Positions 1 to 9,556 of a DNA stretch of 64,000 nt are shown here, one piece after another. The translations under genes and the position numbers were made by a program. The number at the start of each line of letters is the position of its first letter. Position 1 is the stretch's first letter. The notes under the pieces are model-generated. The model did not search any database, was not told the origin of the DNA, and saw only the letters and a program-made list of their open reading frames with translations. Source of the DNA: Coprinopsis marcescibilis (lineage: Eukaryota > Basidiomycota > Agaricomycetes > Agaricales > Psathyrellaceae); assembly GCA_004369085.1 (NCBI GenBank), contig ML210273.1:1-64000 (forward strand). Reading direction: 5' to 3'.

Positions 1-1775
1 CCCCCCGCAGGCCAATACCCCCCGCCCCCCGGCGCACCCTACTACCCTCCCGCCGGCTTCCCACCCCAAGGCTACCCCCAATACCCCGGCTACCCACCCC
101 ACGGCCAGCCGGCGTACAGTCCCGGGTACTACCAGCCCTACGGGGCCCCACCCGCGGCGGGCTACGCGCCTTACGGTCCTGGGGTGCCTTACGGGCAACC
201 TCCTCAACAGCCTCAGCAGCAGCAGCCAACCGCACCCGGGACGCCATATGGCCAACCCCCAGCCCCTGGGGCGCCTTATGGCGCTCCACAGGGATACCCA
301 CCTCCCGGTGGACAGTACCCCCCGCCGCCTGGTGCACCCGGCGCACCTGGTCAGCCGGGCGCTGAAGTGGTCGGGTTCCCTGGTACCCCGGCAGGGGCAC
401 CGATGTACGGTGCGCCACCTGTAGGTGCGGAGGTGTGGTACGCGGGGATCAAGATCGTGGACCCGAATGCGTCTGCGGCGCCGCTTGGCTCGTTTAAAGT
501 CCCTGGTTACGACCCTACCCGTGATTTTGACAAGCTGAAGGCGTTTTGGGGGTTGTTGAAGGAGGGGAGGACGGAAGAGAATAAGAGTGAGTGTTTTTTT
601 TTGTTGGGCGTGGTGTGGATGGTGGGGTGTTGTGGTAGAAGACAGGGTGATGCTGATTTGGTTCCTTTGCAGTCATTTCGATCCTGTTGCCGTTGACGGT
701 GCACGAACGGGACGCCTTGAACGACTATGCGCTTGCAAAAGTCGGGAAGGATATCTCGGGTTTAATCGAGCCCTACACATTCTCGGGTGAAGTGTGAGTT
801 GCACCCCCTTGCAAAGTGTACCTTAAATATAACTGACTGACTGTGCCCGGCTGGTAGACGGAACATTGTGCGTGCGCTGGTTCTCGGTCCGTTGAACTAT
901 GACGTCGAGCTGGCGAACAAGTCGCTATCTGGCATCGGGTGAGCTTTTCTCCTCCGTCTCGGCGGCAGCTACGCGTTTCTAACTGCGTTTCAAGGACGAA
1001 CGAGATGCTGCTCACCGAGCTCATTCTGAACCGCTCGCAGCAGGATCTGAGGATGCTGCGGGAGGCGTACAAGAAGCGGTACAGCAAAGACCTCGTTGAC
1101 GCTGTCAAGAGCGATCTATCGGGTAAATTCGAGCGGCGTACGTGCATCCCCGTCCACTTTCCCGCCATCGTTACTTATTCAGTGGCTTTACCAGTGTTCG
1201 TGATGGCGCTCAACACCCAGCGCACACCAGACACCGTGCCCGTGGACATGGCGCAAGTAACCGCAGACGTCGAGCGGCTCATCAAGGCCGGCAAGAACAA
1301 GGAGGAGATCCACTTCATCGAGATCTTCGTCAACCGGAGCCAGCCGCACCTCGCTACTGTAATCACGCAATATGGACAGAAGCATAAGAGTCTGAGCAAG
1401 GTTATCAAGAAGAGCTTGTGAGTGTCTACATAGCCTCTATCCATCTAGCACAAGCTAACACCTCCTTCCTCTCTATGCAGCTCGGGCGACATGGAAAATG
1501 CCCTACTTTACATCCTGAATGGTGTCAAACCGAAGCGAGATGGGCAGGGAATATGGCGCGATGCCAAGTTGCTCGAGAAGACGATGGCGGGGCTTGGGAC
1601 GCGGGATTCTACGCTCGTTTATCGTGTTATGCGAGGGCATTGGGATCGCGCGAGGTTTTCCAAGGTCAAGGCGGCGTATAAGAGTAGATATGGGAAAGAG
1701 CTGGAGGGGAGGATTAGGGGGGAGACTAGTGGGCCATACAGGGAGGCGATTTTGGCTGTTGTCAAGCTGAGCTGA
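1..1775 (+). CDS. Annexin, 5'-truncated by the window edge
   Basis: Coding exons are 1-586, 673-793, 858-938, 995-1137, 1195-1417 and 1481-1775, giving 482 residues with the reading frame open to base 1, so the true start lies upstream. The first ~140 residues are a Pro/Gly/Tyr/Gln-rich tail of PYGQPP/GYPP type, as in fungal and annexin VII/XI-type annexins. This is followed by annexin repeats: GTNEMLLTELILNRS, then LREAYKKRY and LSGKFERLFVMAL, and a last repeat ending RGETSGPYREAILAVVKL. Annexins bind acidic phospholipids in a Ca2+-dependent way at membranes. The loops are not classical GxGT-(38 residues)-D/E type-2 calcium sites in every repeat, so calcium dependence may be reduced (inference). 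The intron at 1138-1194 was placed so that the exon joint restores the ERLFVMAL helix. Confidence 0.9.
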
Positions 1776-3238
1776 AGGAGTAGGTGCGGGGCTGTGAATG
1801 AATAAATGTAAGAATAACCGGATGCGGTGTAGTGCGCTGTACTTTGTCGCTTCTTGTATGTACTTGTCTAGGTTATTGAATTGTGATACCTTTAGGAATC
1901 GTTGAATCTTAATCCGGCTCTTGTTTCAATTTCCGTCTGTTGTACTATGTCATAAGTTCGGTCACCAGTAGCAGTAGAGTATCGATCGCAGCACAACGCC
2001 TGTACAAGGCACACGGCAAACCACAAGACACCTCCAATAAATGTGGCCTACGCTGCATTAGGAAGGTACCATGAGCCAGTGTGATATCGCGGAGTAGAAA
2101 GTATTCATAGAACACAGGAATCCAGACGGAATAGGCATTTTGGAAAGAACATGACACTTCGTCCGATGGAATAGCATTTTTGAGTACCTTTCGGGGTCGA
2201 TAAATTGTGTGTGGAATAGACTACTTTGAAACGTTCCTTGCTGGAATAAGCAGGTTGGAACCTCTGGAAAGTGTTTGCGTCAGGGTGTGTTCTAATGTGA
2301 TAGTCTCTGCATCTTGAGATAACGGCCTTCCTCCCTAGGCCTTCTCGAACTTTTCTGCAATGGGAAGTTCTGTCGGAACATGGGATACCTTAGGGACTGG
2401 TAACGGTAGTGCTGTGTGATAGCTTGTGTTTGGGAGGTGGGAGCAGTGGCGTTGGACAAGCTCTGCGGGGATTAACCGAACTTGATCCTACCGCTGCTAC
2501 TCGAGCTGAGGATGTGAGACGGGGAATGCATCTGCTCTCCCGATATTAAGCGCCTCCCCTTCGACGTCACTCTGCCGACATGGTAGGGAATAAGACAGGG
2601 CTGTGGGCATCGGCATACCTCGGTTACTTAATTGTATACCCAGATGCGAAATTTTCAGTTGTAGTTGTTCGGTCGTGGAGACGAGATGACGGAGACATCA
2701 GAAATTTGAGAAAGGCCTCGAGGCATACACGTGTTGGTAGGCGGAGACAGCGTGTGATGGGGAAACAGGCCGGACTGTTATATACACTCGACTGATCCCT
2801 GCAGGTTCCCCCTTGACTTTCCTTTTTGCGAAACTACGACCCGATGCACAGGCTTTGCGTTTAAGCACTCGACTTTGTCACCACAGATAGGCGGATCTTA
2901 CGGCGCTTAACTGCTTTACAGCTCTACAGCAACTTCCTACTACAAAACAATGAAACCAGCCTTTTGCGTCTCTCCCAGAATCTGCACTCTCTTCCTCCGA
3001 TAAGTTATCGACCACAAGAGTACGGCCAACTGTAATCTGCTTCGGCAAGCCACACCGACGACCGAAATCTCTATCTATCTATAGGCCAATCAGGAAGCGT
3101 GCTTTCGGCGAAACTTGGCCAAGACCATCGCCATATCTCTCTCCAATCGCCCGCCACACAGTCCGTGTCCCTCTCCTCTGTTTCTCTGCCATTCACTCAT
3201 CGTCTACAGCCAACAGGGTGTCATCGTCGTCATCCAAG
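1776..3238. other. Intergenic stretch, no gene seen
   Basis: No open frame here has a family motif or a plausible exon set. The 3' flank of the annexin gene (about 1776-1900) is followed by unremarkable sequence. A TATATA element at about 2780 lies 450 bp before the next start codon and could belong to that gene's promoter. Confidence 0.5.
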
Positions 3239-5448
3239 ATGTCGTCCTCCACCGTCGCTGTCGCGTCGCCGTCCATCAACACCACCTCCACCGACGATCT
3301 CCACTACTCCAACGAATCCCCAACGATCAACATCCGTGATCTCCTCAGCAGAGACACCACCACCAGCAGCTTTGACTTTTACTCCCCAGCCGTATTCGAC
3401 GCGATGATGAACAATGTTGACGAGGTTGATGCTGTTGAAGAAGTCTTCATCCGTGCCCAGCGAGCCGCTTTCGAGGCTCTCGACGATGCCGCGCTTGCCA
3501 AAGCCTTGATGGCGAGCGAGCGAGAGGCGGTTGAAAAGGAGCGGGGCAGACAGTGGGAGCTCACTGTGCGCACCGGCAGCACCAGCACGAGCAGCAGGCG
3601 CACTGTGCCTGTTCCGATCCCGGACAGATATGCGTTGGTATCGCCTAGCGAGCTAGGCCAATACCGCGCCCGGTCTGCGTTCCACTCGAGGACTGGCTCC
3701 TCGTCATCCTCCACATCCTCGGCGTCCTCATCGACGTCCTCCTCCGCCTCCTCCGCCTCCTCCTACACATCCACCGCGACCTCGCCCCCCTCTTCGCCAC
3801 CCAAAAACACAGCACCATACCCAGTAACGACGGCTACGACCTCAAATCATAGAGTAAATTATCCTTATCTACATCATCAACAGCAATCCAACACAACCAT
3901 AACCGTTGCCGCCAAACCCGCCAGTGCAAACTCAAAAGTATCGATAGCCCCGGAATCAGGATCCGGATCTTCCAGGTCTTCTCAGTTCTACCCTCCCCCT
4001 CATAATTACAAATCGAGCCCTCAGTCCATCCCAATTCCCTTTCCTGGTAGCAAGCCTTCCAGTTCCCGGGCGACGGTGCCCAGTGCGCCGTTGGCCTCGT
4101 CTTCAACCCTTCCCCGACATCCTTCGCCCTCAACATCCTTGCGGTCCACAACGTCCACCATCACCGCACCAGTCGTACCAAAAGCCGTGCCCGCGCGGAC
4201 CTACACGCCAGGGCCGTCGACATCGTACTCTTCCTCATCGGCTCGTGCGATGCGGCCGAGATCATCCAACGCAGCGGCCTCTGCGAGCGCAAGAGAGGTC
4301 GCGATGGGCATGATGGCCGATTCTTCAGCCAAGACCGACCGACCGATCAGAAAAGCCCCCTCCTATTCTCCAGGAAGAGGAAAGCTAATGTGCTCAAAAT
4401 GCTCCTACATCATCTCTCTCGACGCTGGCCGCGATTCCCAGCGTACTTTGGTGAGTCCCTTGCGTCATTTTTAACAGCATATATTCATGTTTGTATCTCA
4501 TAACAGGACTTCACGGTCCCCAACTGCGCATTCTCTGAGCTCGTCCTCCGCGGGCTGCATGTCTCATGCCCGAACTGCACCGCGAGCTTCTGCCGGGGAT
4601 GTCTAGAGCGAGTGGACGCCTCCTCGTCTGAATACGCGTCCAAGAACCTTTGCGGCCGGAGTTGCCAAGGCGGGAGTGGGTGCAACGTCAAGGCGTGCTG
4701 CAAGGACGTCTGCGTCGTCGCGATCGCCAACTGCCTCGGGGTGTTTGATGCGCATCTGGGCAAGATGCGGGGGGCGTTGAGCAGCGATGCCTACCTGGAG
4801 CTTATGCTCTCGCGCAGCGACCGCAGCACCAAGGGGCTCGAAGATGTCGTGAGCGGGCTGCTCGACTGCGTGTACGTGTGGCTCGGGCTCTACCGCGAGC
4901 TCACCCAATCGCAGCCGCACCCCGATAACCACCATCCGCATCCGTACCCCCTTACCAACCCTGACTCTGCGGAATACGCGGGCGCGCCCGCTCTCCACCG
5001 CCGCTTATCCCGCCTCAGCTGTCTGCCGCCCACACTCCCCAGCTCGCGCACGACGAGCAAGCGGCTGGCGGAAGATACGCTCCTGCCCCAGATCCTGCAC
5101 GTGTTCTTGCGGAACGAGAATGTGAGCGATTGGATCCGGTTTGCGGGGGTGTATGGGCGGGTGCTGGGTGTGTTGCGGCGGTTGGTTGAAGCTGGGCTGG
5201 GGGAGGTTTTGGAGTGGACTCGGAAGGTGCAGGTGCAGAAGGCTGGTGCCTCGGGCTTGGGTTCGCAGGTTGGCGCGCGGGCGGTGGCGGAGACGAGTGT
5301 GAGGATGTTGGTTATGAGGTTGGAGACGCATACGAAGAGTCAGTTGATGGAGTGTGGGAATAGCATTAGGTTTGGGGGTACGAGGGAGAAGGTGTATAGG
5401 TTGTGTGATGGGATTATGTGGTTGTTGTTGCAGGATTTGACTGCGTGA
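3239..5448 (+). CDS. Cys-rich IBR-like zinc-binding protein, Ser-rich N-terminus
   Basis: Two exons, 3239-4450 and 4507-5448, encode 717 residues; the first in-frame ATG is at 3239. Residues ~110-380 are very rich in Ser/Thr/Pro and probably disordered. A cysteine cluster spans the splice junction: C385-x2-C388, C411, C425-x2-C428, then C433-x2-C436 in the form CPNCTASFCRGC. That is the spacing of the in-between-RING (IBR) half of RBR ubiquitin ligases. More Cys pairs follow (LCGRSC, GCNVKACC). No complete RING1 or catalytic RING2 is visible, so ligase activity is not shown. The C-terminal ~230 residues look helical with no motif I recognise. A role linked to ubiquitin is inference from the Cys pattern only. 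Confidence 0.75.
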
Positions 5449-6493
5449 GTGGGCGGGTTGTTGTTGTTTTTTCGGACCTCGGACTCGCTTTGAATGTTCT
5501 TTTTCATGACTTTTACGATTTCATTCTGGCTGGTGTTGCACATCCTTATTTGTTGGTTCCTTTTATCCTTCTTTCTGTCTATCTGTCTGTCCTGCTGTCT
5601 GCTGTCTGATTTTGCATGCTATCTGTCTGTGTCTGTGTATTACCCCGCATTGTTCATGTGTTCGTGGCTGTAGCTTGCTACATTATTGCGTCTAGCTATT
5701 TTATCTTACCCATCGACATTTCTAGTTCTAGTTCTGCTTTCTTTATTTGCTGCTTTTTATTGCTTCAGTGTTCATCCTTGCAGTGTATCATCGTCTCATC
5801 ACGACCCCATCGCCCTCATATATCACCCACCCACCACCCCAGTGTATTTGTTCCAGCTTATCCAATCTTTCACCATCCCCGTTGTTGACCCGGCATATCC
5901 CTATCTTTCAAGTTCACCCTTCATCCTTCACCCATTGTACTTGTACGCATGCATGCACGCATACACATCATCATTTCTCCTTTCTCCTTCTGCATCCTGC
6001 TTTCTGCACCCCTTCCGAGTCTAAAGTTGACCGGTTTACTTACTTTCCATTGCTCTTGGTAGCGCCGTTTGGTGATAGATTATGATTTATGACTTTTTTT
6101 TTTACTTCCATGGCACATGCTATGTATTATACTATACTGCATAACTACGACTGCTACTGCTACTGCTTACTATTGCTGCTGATTACTTTACCTGCTGCGC
6201 ACGAATACTTTCAACTTTCCTTCCTCCCTTCATTCCTGCGTGGACCCAAACCTTATGATTTATTGTACTATGTACCCTTTTTTACTTTACGCCTACATAA
6301 CCATAACTGTATGCTGGCTAACTTTATGCATCTTACTTGCTGCGACTCGTTCTACCTAGTACCGACCAATACACATAGCCTCTTTTCCACTCAAGATGGG
6401 TTGCCAATCGAGTACTGAGTACCAGTACTAGCACTATCGCAGGTATCGTCGAACCAAAACAAAATAATAAATGTAAGCAAAAACAAAAATAAA
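5449..6493. other. Pyrimidine-rich intergenic stretch
   Basis: The + strand is strongly T/C-rich from about 5450 to 6400. Its open frames are low-complexity products of that bias. No gene is supported. It separates the IBR-like gene from the tRNA-Asp cluster. Confidence 0.5.
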
Positions 6494-6565
6494 CTCTCTG
6501 TCTGGGAGTCGAACCCAGCTTTCGCGCGTGACAGGCGCGTGTACTAACCGATATACTAACAAAGA
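6494..6565 (-). tRNA. tRNA-Asp(GTC), intronless copy
   Basis: The minus strand folds as a 72-nt tRNA. The acceptor TCTTTGT pairs with ACAGAGA (one G-U), the D stem is GTAT/GTAC, the anticodon stem is CGCGC/GCGCG with loop CTGTCAC (anticodon GTC), and the T arm is CTGGG-TTCGACT-CCCAG. The discriminator base is G, as expected for tRNA-Asp. T-runs directly downstream on the minus strand fit Pol III termination. This is the only one of the full copies without an intron. Confidence 0.95.
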
Positions 6566-6744
6566 CTATACATTTCGACCAGCCCTCTTCCCTTTGTACC
6601 TACCCAGCAGCATGATGCGGAAGGAGTGTCCATGAAAATTTGAGATTCGAGAGGAGGGAGGGAAGGAAAAGAAACGACAAGGATAACTGGAGAACCAAAA
6701 AAGACGGTGTGGTGCTTGGTCGTCGCAACAAAAACGAAACTCGT

Positions 6745-6828
6745 CTCTCTGTCTGGGAGTCGAACCCAGCTTTCGCGCGGACGTTCATAAATGACAGGCG
6801 CGTGTACTAACCGATATACTAACAAAGA
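6745..6828 (-). tRNA. tRNA-Asp(GTC) with 12-nt intron
   Basis: The mature body matches the copy at 6494-6565. A 12-nt intron lies at 6780-6791 (minus strand TTTATGAACGTC), exactly between A37 and C38, the canonical site for tRNA endonuclease splicing. A TTTTT run follows downstream on the minus strand. Confidence 0.95.
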
Positions 6829-6972
6829 CGGTATCTGTTCTTTGCCTCGTGACAGCACGGTGCCGAGCCATATCCATCGAAACTTTGAACCCAGAGGATC
6901 GCAAAAAAAAAAAAAGAATTTCCAGCCAGAGACAAGCAAGACTGCAGCAAAAGCAAAGCATCTCTCTCGGAG

Positions 6973-7055
6973 CTCTCTGTCTGGGAGTCGAACCCAGCTT
7001 TCGCGCGGTCGTTCTTAGTGACAGGCGCGTGTACTAACCGATATACTAACAGAGA
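6973..7055 (-). tRNA. tRNA-Asp(GTC) with 11-nt intron
   Basis: Same body as its neighbours except that the 5' acceptor strand is TCTCTGT, giving a fully Watson-Crick acceptor stem. The intron at 7008-7018 is only 11 nt (minus strand CTAAGAACGAC), again after A37. A TTTT run lies downstream on the minus strand. Confidence 0.95.
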
Positions 7056-7255
7056 ATCTGCTGAAAGCGTAGCGTAAAGAAAATAGACGACCTCTCCATG
7101 CCCATACCTGAACCACTCAGAAGCGCTTCACTCCATGCTCACACATGTCGAGAGTGAAAAAAAACGAAAGCATTACTATTGCCGTTCTACAACTCCTCTC
7201 CGAAACGCTAGAATCTACTCTAATCACGATCCCATTCCAGAAATCGGGCATGGTG

Positions 7256-9306
7256 TTACCGATCGACCTCGCTACATGCGGTTCAGAATGGTGCTCTGGC
7301 TGGAAAGAAATAATTCGAGTGACGTACCCGAACACAAGATCCATGGTACCGATGATGGCTACAGCATCAGCAAGCATGTGCTAGAAAAAGGTAAAAGGTG
7401 AGTGGAATGTCCTGGGGCTCTCTGGTCCATAACGTACATCTAAAGACGGTATGTTGGTCAGTAAACTATATCCTGGCATAAACGGGAAACACGTACGTCT
7501 CATCATGAAATCCGAGCCAGCAAGGTGGGCGAATCCAGGGGCACGGATACTGCACCGGTATGGTCGGTTGGTGCCGTCGCTAGAATCGTATGTTCATGAA
7601 ATGTCCACAACGCAAAAGGACAACAAAACTTACGAGACAAGGTAGACACCCATCTCTCCCTTGGGAGCCTCGATGGCGCTGTATGTCTCACCAGCGGGAA
7701 CAGAGTAACCCTCGCTGAAGAGCTGCACAGAAAGTCGTCAGCAACGAAACAACGCAAGTTCCTCATAGACTGTACCTTGAAGTGATGGATCAAGCTCTCC
7801 ATGCTCTCCTTCATCATCGCACGTGGTGGTGGGCTGAGCTTGTGGTCGTCAACCTTCACGACACCAGTGGGCATCTTGTTGAGGCATTGGTCGATGATGC
7901 GAAGCGACTCTCTCATTTCCTGCACACGGCACAGGTATCGGTCATAGCAATCGCCGTTCTTGCCAACAGGAACATCGAACTCGACCTGCAAACAGCAATA
8001 ATTCAGGGAAAGCGCATGGGAGAACAGGTCAGCCAGATACATACCTCGGCGTACTTGTCGTAGGGCGCAACCTTTCGCAAATCCCAAGGAACACCGCTAC
8101 CTCTCAGCATGACACCACTGAAGCTGTAATCCAAAGCTTCCTTGGCTGTCACCTTTCCGATACCAATTGTTCGCTCCTTCCAGATACGGTTGCCCGTTAC
8201 AACCTCCTCAATTTCGTCAACTCTGCTGGAAAATTGGGTTGCCCATTTGAAGATATCTTCCAAGAGACCGTGGGGAAGATCGAACGCAACACCTCCAGGT
8301 CGGACGTAGGCGGCGTGAAGACGAGCACCAGACACACGCTCGTAGAACTCCATCAACTTCTCTCGCTCCTCGAAACCCCAAAGGAAGGGGGTAAGACCAC
8401 CAACGTCCATGACGTGGGTAAGGATGGCCATCAAGTCTGGAACACCGTTAGCGCTTAGGGAAACGCGAGAAACAGAACAACGCACGATTGAGAATACGGG
8501 TAATTTCACCAAATAACGTTCGGATCCATTGTGCTCGTTCAGGGACTTGCACGTTCAGGAGCTTTTCGACAGCGAGAGAGTAGCAAAGTTCGTTGGTCAC
8601 TGTTGCAATAATTTAGCGAATTCGACCGGAGAGAATGCTGAGTTGACCTACTCATAGAGACGTAGTCCAGACGATCAAAGTAGGGAAGGGCTTGCGTATA
8701 AGTCTTGTACTCGATGAGTTTTTCGGTTCCGCGGTGCAAGAGGCCGATATGCTAGGTAATTCGTTTGAAGTTGGGGTCGACATGCAAGAAGTCAAATAGA
8801 GGTGTAAGTTTGCATTTTCCAAAAGACTTTAAGAGCGCCAATACTGACAGGATCCGCACGCAGAATTTCCTCTCCGTTCAACTCGAGAATCATTCGAAGC
8901 ACACCGTGAGCTGCAGGATGTTGGGGTCTATCCACCCAAATTAATAACCAGAGCTTGAGGTATAATACCCAAATAACACTCACCCAAAGTTGACTGTTCG
9001 TTCCCCACAATGAAATATGTTCCATCAACACCAATATCCTGGCTCCCAAGACTTCTACGACGTACCGGTAAAGTGCCTCATCTTTGAATCAGCTTCAGAA
9101 CCAGGTTCAGGCAGGATTTCACTTGCATGCAAGCCCTGAAGATCCTCGACGGTATGGTAGTCGTGGGCGGTCTTGGCCGCCTCAGGCTTCTCGGTTTGTT
9201 GTTGGCGGCGAGCTGCAGTCGTCGAGAGCGTCCTGCGTACTGCGGAGGTACTACACGACGCTGTCCTCGCTGAACGCGCTATCGAGCGCAAGAGCATGGA
9301 GGACAT
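7256..9306 (-). CDS. NADH:ubiquinone oxidoreductase 49-kDa subunit (complex I, mitochondrial)
   Basis: Twelve coding exons on the minus strand: 9306-9066, 8993-8984, 8927-8849, 8751-8652, 8599-8486, 8436-8045, 7985-7776, 7722-7634, 7579-7497, 7439-7438, 7380-7328 and 7271-7256. They total 1389 nt (462 residues), the usual length of the family. The Arg/Ser/Thr/Ala-rich N-terminus ([15 protein letters not shown]) is a mitochondrial presequence. Hallmarks in order are [63 protein letters not shown] and the C-terminal VFGEVDR. The subunit helps form the quinone-binding site and contacts cluster N2 in the matrix arm of complex I. The exons of 10 nt and 2 nt are required for the frame. The gene is divergent from the MRH-receptor gene across a 250-bp promoter. 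Confidence 0.93.
7438..7439 (-). other. Inferred 2-nt microexon of the complex I 49-kDa gene
   Basis: The minus strand reads ...ATGAGAC|gtacgt...ctttag|AT|gtacgt...ttctag|CACATG.... This gives two introns of 57 nt each (7440-7496 and 7381-7437) around the dinucleotide AT. Splicing through it yields MMR-H-HMLADA. Removing the whole 116 nt as one intron leaves the coding length at 1387 nt and shifts the frame before the conserved C-terminus. The human protein also has one residue between the equivalent basic residue and HMLAD. Confidence 0.75.
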
Positions 9307-9556
9307 CGTTGCTGTTCTAAGGAAGTATTTTGCCAACGGCGAGGACGGCAGCTACGACGACGAGGACGTTGGAAACTCTGTTTTCGGGGTCGAGCGGGAT
9401 CCAGTGACGTGACATAGATTTTGGGGCCACGTGACTGGGCGTGACCAATGGCGCACGGACGATTATGATGTGGTGCGGCGTGCGCGCTTCGAGTTTGCAA
9501 ACCTGTGCCTGTTCAGCGACCACTTGTCACTCAATGCTTTTATCCTCTAGACGGCC
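9307..9556. promoter_or_regulatory. Bidirectional promoter (complex I subunit / MRH receptor)
   Basis: Only 250 bp separate the two divergent start codons. The segment contains CACGTG at 9428-9433 (within CACGTGAC, a Cbf1/bHLH-type E-box), CCAAT at 9445-9449 (a HAP/NF-Y-type site common in respiratory gene promoters) and TGACGTGA at 9405-9412 (CRE/bZIP-like). Motifs are seen directly; binding is inferred. Confidence 0.6.

Noticed and set aside
5005..5331. Two long minus-strand frames (4603-4998, 5005-5331) opposite the IBR-like gene
   Set aside because: They are antisense to a GC-rich exon carrying the Cys cluster; no independent motif or splice support.
6556..6939. Long open frame on the minus strand over the tRNA-Asp cluster (and similar TNRYTNKD frames at 28689 and 31972)
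   Set aside because: These are translations through conserved tRNA genes; the shared peptide only reflects the tRNA sequence.
9173..9412. 79-codon + strand frame opposite the complex I start
   Set aside because: It overlaps the presequence exon and promoter of the complex I gene in antisense and has no motif.
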